Origin: Actinotalea subterranea
Lineage (GTDB): Bacteria; Actinomycetota; Actinomycetes; Actinomycetales; Cellulomonadaceae
Length of the DNA stretch: 64,000 nt
Direction of reading: 5' to 3'
Assembly (NCBI RefSeq): GCF_008364845.1
Contig: NZ_VTTP01000011.1
Span: 62,001 to 126,000, forward strand
A model generated the notes under the pieces. That model did no database searches and was not told where the DNA came from. It saw nothing but the letters and a program-made list of their open reading frames with translations. Each line of letters begins with the position of its first letter. Position 1 is the stretch's first letter. The translations under genes were made by a program, and so were the position numbers. Positions 42,682 through 51,174 of this stretch are shown here, piece by piece.

Positions 42682-43155
42682 ATGACCGAACGCGAAGCGT
42701 CAGAGCAGCGGTGGGCGGCGGCCGACACCACGATCAGCTTCGGTGAGGGCCTGCTCGCCGCCGTCGAGCACGACGTCCCGACGGTCGGACTCAGCGCCGA
42801 GGAGCACGCCGCGGTTGCGGCGCTGCCGCCCACGTCAGCACTCCTGATCATGCAGCGGGGGCCGAGCGCGGGAGCGCGCTTCCTCCTCGACGCCGATCGC
42901 ACGGTGGCGGGTCGCAGCCCTGACGCCGACATCTTCCTCGACGACGTGACCGTCTCGCGCAAGCACGTCGAGTTCGTACGTGAGCACGACGGGTTCCTCG
43001 TGCGTGACGTCGGCTCGCTCAACGGCACGTACGTGAACCGGTCGCGCATCGAGCAGGCCGTGCTCAGCTCGGGTGACGAGGTCCAGATCGGCAAGTTCCG
43101 GATGACCTTCCACCCGAGCCCGGTGCGGGGTGCCGCCCCGGACCAGGACCGGTGA
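42682..43155 (+). CDS. garA: FHA-domain regulator GarA/OdhI-like
   Basis: Small phospho-switch protein of 157 aa that controls 2-oxoglutarate metabolism. The FHA domain (about 60-145) has VAGRSPDADIFLDDVTVSRK and GSLNGTYVNRSRIE. The N-terminal DTTISF places adjacent threonines T16 and T17 where GarA and OdhI are phosphorylated by Ser/Thr kinases and then fold back on the FHA domain. GAGGAGG precedes ATG 42682. In mycobacteria gcvH lies between the second DUF881 gene and garA; here it is missing. The stop overlaps the ftsR-like gene. Confidence 0.92.
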   Translation: MTEREASEQRWAAADTTISFGEGLLAAVEHDVPTVGLSAEEHAAVAALPPTSALLIMQRGPSAGARFLLDADRTVAGRSPDADIFLDDVTVSRKHVEFVREHDGFLVRDVGSLNGTYVNRSRIEQAVLSSGDEVQIGKFRMTFHPSPVRGAAPDQDR

Positions 43156-43940
43156 CGCCCGCACCACGCACGGGTTCGGCCCGCGACTCGCGCGCGGTCG
43201 ACGAGGTCCCGCCCGGCCCTCGGCCCCAGCTCGTGGAACGGTGGCCCCACGGGGTCTCGCGCGAGCCGAGCATGCGGATCTCCGACGTGCTCGCGGACCT
43301 CGGGGCGGACTTCCCGACGCTCACGCCGTCCAAGCTGCGGTTCCTCGAGGAGCAGGGCCTGGTCGAGCCGCGCCGCACCGCGGGTGGTTACCGGCAGTAC
43401 AGCCCGGCCGACGTCGAGCGGCTGCGCTACGTGCTGCGTCAGCAGCGCGACCGCTACCTGCCGCTCCGGGTGATCGGTGAGCAGCTCGCCGCGCTCGACG
43501 CCGGGCAGGCGGACGAGGCGCTGACGCCCCGGCTCGCGGCACGTGACGGCGAACGGACCGCACCCGCACCGGTGGGCCGGTACACGGTGGCCTCGCTCGC
43601 GCAGGAGACCGGCGTCGCTGTCGAGCTCGTGACGGAGCTGGTCGAGGCAGGCGTCCTGGCACCGAACCGGAGTGGGCACCTGGACCCCTGGGCGGCTGAC
43701 GTGGTCGTGCTCGCGGCCGCCCTGGCGGAGCACGGCGTCGAGCCGCGCCACCTGAGGTCCTTCCGGGCCGCGGCCGAACGACAGGTGTCCGTCGTCGACC
43801 AGATCGTGGCCCCGCTGCGCGGGCAGCGTGCCGTCGCGGCGCAGGCGCTCGCTGCGAGCGTCGCGGCCGAGGTGGGCGAGCTCTGCGGCCAGCTCCACAC
43901 GACGTTCGTGCGCGCCGGCGTCGCCGACCTCACGCGTTGA
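43152..43940 (+). CDS. ftsR: MerR-family regulator, FtsR-like (Rv1828-type)
   Basis: MerR-type regulator of 262 aa. The winged helix lies at about 41-110 (MRISDVLADLGADFPTLTPS, then GGYRQYSPADVERLRYV). The C-terminal half is a second helical domain seen in Rv1828/FtsR proteins, which activate ftsZ in corynebacteria. GTG 43152 overlaps the garA stop; the family's core starts near residue 41, so the first 40 residues may be a lineage extension or the real start may be ATG 43272. Confidence 0.85.
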   Translation: MTPAPRTGSARDSRAVDEVPPGPRPQLVERWPHGVSREPSMRISDVLADLGADFPTLTPSKLRFLEEQGLVEPRRTAGGYRQYSPADVERLRYVLRQQRDRYLPLRVIGEQLAALDAGQADEALTPRLAARDGERTAPAPVGRYTVASLAQETGVAVELVTELVEAGVLAPNRSGHLDPWAADVVVLAAALAEHGVEPRHLRSFRAAAERQVSVVDQIVAPLRGQRAVAAQALAASVAAEVGELCGQLHTTFVRAGVADLTR

Positions 43941-44057
43941 ACGGTGCCCGCCGCGCGGGACGGGCGGAGCGGCGGACGGCCCGGCCGGCCGGACGTCACG
44001 GCCCGTGGTGCCGCCGAGCGGGTGCCGACCCCCGGTCGGGCGACGTAGCGTGGCGGC

Positions 44058-44573
44058 ATGGGTGACGACCTGGTCGAGATGGAGGTCCTCGGGGTGCGCA
44101 GGCAGGCGCCCCTCGACCAGGTCGTCGTGCTCCTGCTCGACCTCGTGGGTCGCCGGCTCCTGCCGATCGTCGTCGGCCTCGCCGAGGGGTCGGCGATCGC
44201 GACCGCCCAGTCCGGCGTCGTGCCCCCGCGACCGATGGCGCACGACCTGCTCGTCGCGGTGGCCCGTGCACGGGGCGGGGACGTCGCGCACGTGGAGATC
44301 GTCGGTCTCGTGGACGGTGTCTTCCACGCGGCGCTCGTGCTCGACACGGGGGAGCGGGTCGACTCGCGCGCGTCCGACGCAGTCGCCGTCGCCGTCCGCG
44401 TGGGGTGCCCGGTGCTGTGCGCCCGCGAGGTCCTCGACGAGTCCGCGCTCGAGGTCGAGGAGCACTCTGCGGACGACGAGGTCGAGGAGTTCCGGGCGTT
44501 CCTCGACACGGTGAGCGCGGACGACTTCGTCGTGGGGGACGAGGGCGGCGAGGCGCCGGAGCAGCCGTCGTGA
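44058..44573 (+). CDS. Bifunctional nuclease family protein (DUF151)
   Basis: Cytoplasmic protein of 171 aa. LLPIVVGLAEGSAIATAQSG, RPMAHDLL and DSRASDAVAVAVRVGCPVLC are the DUF151 hallmarks. Members have been reported with DNase and RNase activity, but the physiological role is unclear. ATG 44058 lies six bases after TAGCGT (44046-44051), so it may be translated from a leaderless mRNA. The order ftsR-DUF151-merR matches Rv1828-Rv1830. The C-terminal 25 residues are acidic. Confidence 0.9.
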   Translation: MGDDLVEMEVLGVRRQAPLDQVVVLLLDLVGRRLLPIVVGLAEGSAIATAQSGVVPPRPMAHDLLVAVARARGGDVAHVEIVGLVDGVFHAALVLDTGERVDSRASDAVAVAVRVGCPVLCAREVLDESALEVEEHSADDEVEEFRAFLDTVSADDFVVGDEGGEAPEQPS

Positions 44574-44761
44574 GGCAGCGCCGGGCGCCATCCTGAGGTT
44601 CAGGTAGAGATTGAGACACGCGGACGCGACACGCCGAGGGCTCTCCCGCGTGGCGTCGTTGACGCCCCCCACCCACGGGCCTAGCGTGACCAGTGAACAT
44701 CCCGTGCCCTCCGGACCACCCGGAACGGATCCGCAGGTGGATGGACCCGAGGGGAGTGACC

Positions 44762-45346
44762 GTGAGCGGAAGCGGCGAGACGATGGAGGAGTCCGTCGGC
44801 GTACCGCAGCGTGCCCAGGGCCTCCTCTTCGGGGACGAGCTCCCCGACCTCGACACGACGACGGGCTACCGCGGGCCGACGGCCTGCCGTGCCGCGGGCA
44901 TCACCTACCGCCAGCTCGACTACTGGGCCCGCACGGGTCTCGTCGAGCCGACGATCCGGCCCGCGAGCGGCTCCGGTACCCAGCGCCTCTACAGCTTCCG
45001 CGACATCCTCGTGCTCAAGGTGGTCAAGCGCCTGCTCGACACGGGTGTCTCGCTCCAGCAGATCCGCACGGCGGTGGCGCACCTGCGCGAGCGCGGCGTC
45101 GAGGACCTTGCCCAGATCACGCTCATGAGCGACGGGGCGAGCGTCTACGAGTGCACCTCAGCCGACGAGGTCATCGACCTCGTCCAGGGCGGCCAGGGCG
45201 TCTTCGGCATCGCCGTCGGCCGTGTCTGGCGTGAGGTCGAGGGGACGCTCGCAGCGCTACCCACCGAACGCGCGGACGACGACACGCCTCCGATGACCGC
45301 GGACGACGAGCTCGCCCGCCGCCGCCAGGCACGTACCGCCGGCTGA
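44762..45346 (+). CDS. MerR-family regulator, Rv1830-like
   Basis: MerR-type regulator of 194 aa. ACRAAGITYRQLDYWARTGL and GTQRLYSFRDILVLKVVKRL form the winged helix (about 38-90), and LQQIRTAVAHLRERG the coiled-coil start. GTG 44762 has GGGGAG five bases upstream, so I choose it over the open frame reaching 44693. It corresponds to Rv1830. The upstream stretch 44592-44616 has repeated GAGGTT/GGTAGAG/TTGAGA words that could be its own binding site. Confidence 0.88.
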   Translation: MSGSGETMEESVGVPQRAQGLLFGDELPDLDTTTGYRGPTACRAAGITYRQLDYWARTGLVEPTIRPASGSGTQRLYSFRDILVLKVVKRLLDTGVSLQQIRTAVAHLRERGVEDLAQITLMSDGASVYECTSADEVIDLVQGGQGVFGIAVGRVWREVEGTLAALPTERADDDTPPMTADDELARRRQARTAG

Positions 45347-45528
45347 GACCGCAGGGACCGCAGGGGCCGCGGGCGACGCGGCGCTGAGACGGCACAAGAC
45401 GGCGCACCATCTGGGCCCATCGGCCCTTGTCCTCGCGCGTCATGACCGCGTCCGCCCCCCGGACGACAGGCCCGACCCGGCCCGGAGCCGCTACGGTGCT
45501 GCTGCCCCCGTCCGTGATGAGGTGAGTC

Positions 45529-48500
45529 GTGTTCTCGAAGGTTCTCGTCGCCAACCGCGCTGAGATCGCCGTCCGTGGTTTCCGCGCTGCCTACGAGCTG
45601 GGGGCGCGGACCGTCGCGGTGTTCCCGCACGAGGACCGCAACTCCGAGCACCGGCTGAAGGCCGACGAGGCGTACCCCATCGGGGAGCCCGGCCACCCGG
45701 TGCGCGCGTACCTCGACATCGACGAGATCATCCGCGTCGCCCGCGAGTCCGGGGCCGACGCGGTGTACCCCGGGTACGGGTTCCTCTCCGAGAACCCCCA
45801 GCTCGCCCGCGCGTGCGCCGAGGCCGGCATCGCGTTCGTCGGCCCCCCCGCGGAGGTCCTCGAGCTCGCCGGCAACAAGGTCAGCGCGCTGCGTGCGGCC
45901 CGCGCCGCGGGCATCCCCGTGCTCGCGTCGTCCGACCCGTCCGACGACGTCGCGACCCTGCTCCAGGCAGCCGACGAGATCGGCTTCCCCCTGTTCGTCA
46001 AGGCAGTGGCCGGCGGTGGCGGGCGCGGGATGCGTCGTGTCGACGCCCGTGACGACCTCGAGGGCGCCCTGTCCGCCGCGATGCGCGAGGCCGACAGCGC
46101 GTTCGGCGACCCGACCGTGTTCCTCGAGCAGGCCGTGCTCCGGCCGAGGCACATCGAGGTGCAGATCCTCGCCGACGCCAGCGGCGACGTCGTGCACCTC
46201 TACGAGCGGGACTGCTCCGTGCAGCGGCGGCACCAGAAGGTCATCGAGATCGCGCCCGCGCCGAACCTCGACCCCGCGCTGCGGGAGGCGCTGTGCCGCG
46301 ACGCCGTCACCTTCGCGCGCAGCATCGGCTACGTGAACGCCGGGACCGTGGAGTTCCTCGTCGACACGATGGGCGAGCGGGCCGGGACGCACGTCTTCAT
46401 CGAGATGAACCCGCGCATCCAGGTCGAGCACACCGTGACCGAGGAGGTCACGGACATCGACCTCGTGTCCTCGCAGATGCGGATCGCCGCGGGGGAGAGC
46501 CTGGCCGACCTCGGCATCACCCAGGACTCCGTGCGCGTCAACGGCGCGGCGCTGCAGACCCGCATCACGACCGAGGACCCGGCGAACGGGTTCCGGCCCG
46601 ACACGGGCCGCATCGTCGCCTACCGCTCGCCCGGCGGCGCGGGCGTCCGCCTCGACGGCGCCACGGCGAGCGCGGGTGCCGAGGTCAGCGGGCACTTCGA
46701 CTCGATGCTCGTCAAGCTCACCTGCCGCGGCCGCGACTACCCGACGGCGGTCCGACGCGCCCGCCGCGCGCTGGCTGAGTTCCGGATCCGTGGCATCCGG
46801 ACCAACATCGGGTTCCTCCAGGCCGTGCTCGCCGACCCGCAGTTCGTCGCCGGCGACCTGTCGACGTCGTTCATCGACGAGCGTCCCGAGCTGCTCGCAG
46901 CCAAGGAGAGCGCCGACCGCGGCACCAAGCTCCTGTCCTACCTCGGCGACGTGACGGTCAACCGACCCCACGGGGGCCCGGCCGGCATCCTCGAGCCGCA
47001 GCGCAAGCTCCCCGCGGTCGACCTCACGCTGCCGGCACCTGCCGGGAGCCGGCAGCGGCTGCTCGAGCTCGGGCCCGAGGGCTTCGCCCAGGCGCTGCGC
47101 CAGCAGACCGCCGTCGCGGTCACCGACACGACCTTCCGTGACGCCCACCAGTCGCTGCTCGCGACGCGCGTGCGCACCTTCGACCTCGTGTCGGTCGCCC
47201 CGCACGTCGCACGGGCGACCCCCCAGCTCCTGAGCGTCGAGGCGTGGGGAGGGGCGACGTACGACGTCGCGCTGCGGTTCCTCGGCGAAGACCCGTGGGA
47301 GCGGCTCGCCGCCATGCGGGACGCGTTGCCGAACGTCGCGATCCAGATGCTCCTGCGTGGGCGCAACACGGTCGGCTACACGCCGTACCCGACCGAGGTC
47401 ACGCGCGCGTTCGTCCGTGAGGCCACCGCCACGGGGATCGACGTGTTCCGGATCTTCGACGCGCTCAACGACGTCGAGCAGATGCGGCCCGCGATCGACG
47501 CCGTCCGCGAGGTGGGCACGTCCGTCGCCGAGGTGGCGCTCTGCTACACGGGCAACCTGACGGACCCGCGCGAGGACCTCTACACGCTGGACTACTACCT
47601 GCGCCTCGCCGAGCGCATCGTCGAGTCCGGCGCGCACGTCCTGGCCATCAAGGACATGGCCGGGCTCCTGCGACCAGCCGCAGCCCGCACCCTGGTGAGT
47701 GCGCTGCGCGAGCGCTTCGACCTGCCGGTTCACCTGCACACCCACGACACCGCCGGAGGGCAGCTCGCGACGCTGCTCGCCGCGGCGGACGCGGGAGTCG
47801 ACGCCGTCGACGTCGCGAGCGCGGCCATGGCCGGCACCACGAGCCAGCCACCCATGTCGGCGCTCGTCGCAGCGCTCGAGCACACCGAGCGCGACACGGG
47901 TCTGGACCTGCAGGCCGTGTGCGACCTCGAGCCGTACTGGGAGGCCGTGCGACGTATCTACGCACCGTTCGAGTCCGGCCTGCCCGGACCGACGGGACGC
48001 GTCTACGACCACGAGATCCCCGGCGGGCAGCTGTCCAACCTGCGCCAGCAGGCCATCGCGCTGGGCCTGGGCGACCGGTTCGAGCAGATCGAGGCCATGT
48101 ACGCGGCCGCCGACCGGCTGCTCGGTCGCCTCGTGAAGGTCACGCCGTCGAGCAAGGTCGTGGGTGACCTCGCCCTGCACCTCGTGGCTCGCGGCGCCGA
48201 CCCCGAGCACTTCGCGGCCGAGCCGCAGGAGTACGACATCCCCGACTCCGTCATCGGGTTCCTCGGCGGCGAGCTCGGCGACCCGCCGGGCGGGTGGCCG
48301 GAGCCGTTCCGGACCAAGGCGCTCCAGGGCCGCAGCGCGCGCCGCGAGGTGGCCGCCCTCACCGAGCAGGACCGCGCGGAGCTCGACGCGGACTCAGAGA
48401 CGCGACGGAACCGCCTCAACCACCTGCTCTTCCCCGGGCCGACGAAGGAGCTCGAGCAGGTCCGCGCGACGTACGGCGACACGAGCGTCCTCGACACCAG

Positions 48501-48927
48501 CCGCTACCTCTACGGCATGCGCCCGGGCACCGAGGTGGAGGTGCAGCTCAAGCGCGGCGTGCGGCTGCTCGTCGGCATGGAGGCCGTCGGCGAGCCCGAC
48601 GAGCGCGGCATGCGCACCGTCATGTTCACCCTCAACGGGCAGCTGCGGCCGCTCCAGGTCCGTGACCGCACGGTCGAGGTCGACGAGTCCACGGTCGAGA
48701 AGGCCGACCCCGGTGCGCCCGGTCAGATCGCGGCGCCCTTCGCCGGTGCCGTGACCCCGCTGGTGCAGGAGGGGCAGCGCGTCGAGGCCGGGCAGGCGGT
48801 CGCCACGATCGAGGCGATGAAGATGGAGGCGGCGATCACCACGCCGGTCGCGGGCAAGGTGCAGCGGCTCGCGATCGGTGCCGTCCAGCAGCTCCAGGGC
48901 GGCGACCTGGTGCTCGTCGTCATCTGA
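45529..48927 (+). CDS. pyc: Pyruvate carboxylase
   Basis: Biotin enzyme (1132 aa) that makes oxaloacetate from pyruvate, bicarbonate and ATP to refill the TCA cycle. Domains in order are biotin carboxylase (about 1-450; KAVAGGGGRGMR, EMNPRIQVEHTVTEE), carboxyltransferase (about 535-830; DTTFRDAHQSLLATRVRT, HTHDTAGGQ) and biotinyl domain with EAMKME and biotin lysine K1098. Length is normal. GTG 45529 has a GATGAGG site upstream, and TACGGT (45492-45497) is a plausible -10. It is transcribed alone. Anaplerotic pyc close to garA, which tunes the 2-oxoglutarate branch, is functionally sensible. Confidence 0.97.
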   Translation: MFSKVLVANRAEIAVRGFRAAYELGARTVAVFPHEDRNSEHRLKADEAYPIGEPGHPVRAYLDIDEIIRVARESGADAVYPGYGFLSENPQLARACAEAGIAFVGPPAEVLELAGNKVSALRAARAAGIPVLASSDPSDDVATLLQAADEIGFPLFVKAVAGGGGRGMRRVDARDDLEGALSAAMREADSAFGDPTVFLEQAVLRPRHIEVQILADASGDVVHLYERDCSVQRRHQKVIEIAPAPNLDPALREALCRDAVTFARSIGYVNAGTVEFLVDTMGERAGTHVFIEMNPRIQVEHTVTEEVTDIDLVSSQMRIAAGESLADLGITQDSVRVNGAALQTRITTEDPANGFRPDTGRIVAYRSPGGAGVRLDGATASAGAEVSGHFDSMLVKLTCRGRDYPTAVRRARRALAEFRIRGIRTNIGFLQAVLADPQFVAGDLSTSFIDERPELLAAKESADRGTKLLSYLGDVTVNRPHGGPAGILEPQRKLPAVDLTLPAPAGSRQRLLELGPEGFAQALRQQTAVAVTDTTFRDAHQSLLATRVRTFDLVSVAPHVARATPQLLSVEAWGGATYDVALRFLGEDPWERLAAMRDALPNVAIQMLLRGRNTVGYTPYPTEVTRAFVREATATGIDVFRIFDALNDVEQMRPAIDAVREVGTSVAEVALCYTGNLTDPREDLYTLDYYLRLAERIVESGAHVLAIKDMAGLLRPAAARTLVSALRERFDLPVHLHTHDTAGGQLATLLAAADAGVDAVDVASAAMAGTTSQPPMSALVAALEHTERDTGLDLQAVCDLEPYWEAVRRIYAPFESGLPGPTGRVYDHEIPGGQLSNLRQQAIALGLGDRFEQIEAMYAAADRLLGRLVKVTPSSKVVGDLALHLVARGADPEHFAAEPQEYDIPDSVIGFLGGELGDPPGGWPEPFRTKALQGRSARREVAALTEQDRAELDADSETRRNRLNHLLFPGPTKELEQVRATYGDTSVLDTSRYLYGMRPGTEVEVQLKRGVRLLVGMEAVGEPDERGMRTVMFTLNGQLRPLQVRDRTVEVDESTVEKADPGAPGQIAAPFAGAVTPLVQEGQRVEAGQAVATIEAMKMEAAITTPVAGKVQRLAIGAVQQLQGGDLVLVVI

Positions 48928-48967
48928 CGGCCCGCGGCACCGGCAGACGACGCACGAGGAGACGACG

Positions 48968-49372
48968 ATGCGACCGGGCGAGGGACGGCTCCTGCTGGCC
49001 CTCGGGGCCATACCGGTCGTGGCTGCCGCGTACGTCGTGGCCTTCCCGACGCGTCCCGACTACCCGGGGCACCTGCTGGGCGGCGCAGGGGCGACCCTCC
49101 TCCTGGGCGTGCTCGTCGTCCTCGTGCGCCGCCCGCACCCGCTGGTCGTCGTCGGCGTGGTCCTGGTGGCCGTGGGCCTGGGGGCGATGACCGAGCAGAC
49201 CGTCTTCCGGCTCGCGGAGTTCGACCCCGTCGACCTGGCGAACCAGAGCGTCGGTGCCGGCCTCGCCGGGTTCGCGATCCTCGAGTGCGCCCGGCACCCG
49301 CGGTCGTTGGTCGTCGCGTCCGTCGTGGGACTGCTGCTCGTCGTAGCGGGGTTCCGGTATGCGTTCGCCTGA
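48968..49372 (+). CDS. Small membrane protein, unknown
   Basis: Protein of 134 aa with four hydrophobic segments (starting LLLALGAIPVVAAAYVVA) and short loops. GAGGAG precedes ATG 48968. YPGHLLGGAGATLLLGVLV and NQSVGAGLAGFAILE suggest a VanZ- or DUF2238-like compact bundle, but I do not recognise the family with confidence. The 3' end overlaps the next gene by 14 bases, so the two are coupled. Confidence 0.7.
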   Translation: MRPGEGRLLLALGAIPVVAAAYVVAFPTRPDYPGHLLGGAGATLLLGVLVVLVRRPHPLVVVGVVLVAVGLGAMTEQTVFRLAEFDPVDLANQSVGAGLAGFAILECARHPRSLVVASVVGLLLVVAGFRYAFA

Positions 49373-49865
49373 GCCCTCCGACTGGTCCCAGCAGTCGGAC
49401 GGCTCCCAGCGGTCGCGCGGGTCCCAGCAGTCCGGCTCGTCCCAGCGCCCCCGGTCGTCCCACGGCTCGGTGCGGCTGGCCCTGGCGCTCGTCGCGGCGA
49501 CGGTCGTCGTGTTCGCCGGCGTCGGTGCCTGGAGCGCCTGGGCGCGGTCGTCGATCCCCATGGCGATCGACGCGGAGGTGACCTCGCTCGAGGTGCGCAC
49601 CGAGAAGCACCCGGGCGTGGACGACGTCTGGCTCGTGGGCCTCGACGGCGAGACCCATCACCTGGACGCCGCGGTGGCCCGTCGGCTGCCGGTCGGTGCC
49701 CGCGTGTCCAAGGACCGGTTCGCACGCGCGATGACCGTCGACGGGGACCGGGTCGAGCTCGCGCCGTCGGACGACGCCGGCGCGATGACCTGGATCAGCG
49801 CGGGCACGGCCGCCGTCGCCCTCGGCCTGGCCGGCGCGCTCGGCATCCGCCGCCCGGCGCGCTGA
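49359..49865 (+). CDS. Membrane protein with N-terminal Ser/Gln repeats
   Basis: Protein of 168 aa from ATG 49359, overlapping the upstream gene. The N-terminal 40 residues are hexapeptide repeats (SDGSQR, SRGSQQ and variants) from an 18-base tandem repeat. One membrane helix (LALALVAATVVVFAGVGAW) follows, then an extracytoplasmic beta-rich segment (SLEVRTEKHPG, DDVWLVGLDGETHHLDAAVA) and a second C-terminal helix. I do not recognise the family. Confidence 0.7.
   Translation: MRSPEPSDWSQQSDGSQRSRGSQQSGSSQRPRSSHGSVRLALALVAATVVVFAGVGAWSAWARSSIPMAIDAEVTSLEVRTEKHPGVDDVWLVGLDGETHHLDAAVARRLPVGARVSKDRFARAMTVDGDRVELAPSDDAGAMTWISAGTAAVALGLAGALGIRRPAR
49383..49472 (+). repeat. 18-bp tandem repeat, five copies
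   Basis: Five imperfect copies of an 18-base unit sharing TCCCA encode the Ser/Gln-rich N-terminus of the membrane protein at 49359. Slippage here would change length in steps of six residues without a frameshift. Confidence 0.75.
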
Positions 49866-49912
49866 GCGGTGGGGGACGCAGGTACGGTGGTGCCCACCGC
49901 GTTGGAGGCCCC

Positions 49913-50071
49913 ATGAGCACCACACCGCCCGCACCTGTCGCAGGACCGGACCCGCACGGCCACCTCGGTGCCGACGTCGAGGTCCCGCACATCGAGCTCG
50001 ACGAGACGGTGCCCCCGCGCCCCGAGGAGGAGATCGCGGACGCGACGCGCGCGACGGAGCCCGCGTCCTGA
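49913..50071 (+). CDS. Small acidic protein of 52 aa
   Basis: Short frame with GGAGG six bases before ATG 49913. The product begins MSTTPPAPVAGPDPHGHLG, has ADVEVPHIELDETVPPRPEE in the middle and is clearly acidic. It has no membrane segment or cysteine. Site and codon use support a real gene. I do not recognise it. Confidence 0.5.
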   Translation: MSTTPPAPVAGPDPHGHLGADVEVPHIELDETVPPRPEEEIADATRATEPAS

Positions 50072-50156
50072 GCCGCAGCGTGGCGGACGACCGGGTGCGG
50101 GCCCGGAGGTCGACGGGAGCGACCTCGGGCTGAGGGTCGGCGCGTGCGGTCAGCTG

Positions 50157-50492
50157 TCAGGCGTCGCCCGACGGCGGCAGGTCGGTCCCAGCGGCCAGGT
50201 GACGGCGTCGTGCTCGGACCATGGACACGACGCCCGCGCCAACGACCACCACGCCCACGGCGATCATCACGCCGTTGAGCCAGATGCCGCCCTCGCCGAG
50301 GTAGGCGCTCATCTGGTAGCCGATGACGACGATGCCGACCACGACCATGAGGGACGGCGACCACCACCAACGGCTGTCGAGCGGCCGGTTGCCCGCCCAG
50401 GTCACCCGTTCCTCCGCGCCGGGTGTCGCACCCGCGGGGGAGCCGGCTGCCTCGGTCGGGTCGGGGGAGTCGTGGGGTTCGCGAGCGGCCAT
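50157..50492 (-). CDS. Small membrane protein with two helices
   Basis: Protein of 111 aa from ATG 50492. A Pro/Asp-rich N-terminus and RVTWAGNRPLDSRWWWSPS precede helices MVVVGIVVIGYQMSAYL and GVMIAVGVVVVGAGVVSMV, then an Arg-rich turn. GGGAGG lies about 12 bases upstream. The family is not recognised. Confidence 0.65.
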   Translation of the reverse strand: MAAREPHDSPDPTEAAGSPAGATPGAEERVTWAGNRPLDSRWWWSPSLMVVVGIVVIGYQMSAYLGEGGIWLNGVMIAVGVVVVGAGVVSMVRARRRHLAAGTDLPPSGDA

Positions 50493-50653
50493 GGTGCACA
50501 GCCTCCCATGAGGAGCAGCCCGGGACGGCGCCACGAGGCTGGAGCGGGACGTCGCGGGCGCCCGAGCCCACGTGTCGACGACATCCGGCCCGGGGGCCGG
50601 AGGTGCCGGGGTGGCGCGCCGACACGCGGCGAGGCGTCGGGCACCATGGTCGG

Positions 50654-51142
50654 ATGCGCGTCGTACGCCTCACCGAGGACGAATGGATCACCCTGCGTGA
50701 CCTCCGGCTCCGTGCCCTGACGCAGGACCCCGACGCGTTCGGGTCGCAGCTCGGGCGGGAGCAGGGCTTCCGGGAGACGCACTGGCGGATGCGGCTGCGG
50801 TCGAGCGCGTGGTTCGCCGGCTACGCCGACGCCGACGAGACCCCGTCGGGCCTGGTCGACGTCATCGAGGAACCGGGAGCCGGGCCGGACGACCGCCACG
50901 TGGTCGCGCTGTGGGTGGCTCCAGAGCGACGTCGGCAGGGCCTCGGCGCAACGCTCCTCGACCACGCGTGCCGATGGGCCCAGGCGGACGGCGGCACGAC
51001 CGTCTCGCTCTGGGTCGCGCAGGACGCCACGACGGCGATCGCGTTCTACAGGGCAGCGGGATTCGTGCCCACGGGCACGGTGATGCCGCACCCGCGGGAC
51101 GCCTCGCGGCTCGACGAGCGCTGGAGCCGCTCGCTCGGCTGA
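50654..51142 (+). CDS. GNAT-family N-acetyltransferase
   Basis: Acyl-CoA-dependent acetyltransferase of 162 aa. The acetyl-CoA loop is ERRRQGLGATLLDHA, and TAIAFYRAAGF follows as motif B. The N-terminal RLTEDEWITLRDLRLRAL is typical of the family. ATG 50654 lies six bases after CACCAT (50642-50647), a possible leaderless start. The substrate cannot be told. Confidence 0.88.
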   Translation: MRVVRLTEDEWITLRDLRLRALTQDPDAFGSQLGREQGFRETHWRMRLRSSAWFAGYADADETPSGLVDVIEEPGAGPDDRHVVALWVAPERRRQGLGATLLDHACRWAQADGGTTVSLWVAQDATTAIAFYRAAGFVPTGTVMPHPRDASRLDERWSRSLG

Positions 51143-51174
51143 CGCGCGGACGGTCCGCGCCCGTGCACCTCCGG

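Noticed and set aside
45145-48210. Open frame of about 1020 codons on the minus strand opposite pyruvate carboxylase
   Set aside because: Antisense shadow of pyc with no recognisable domain and no ribosome-binding site.
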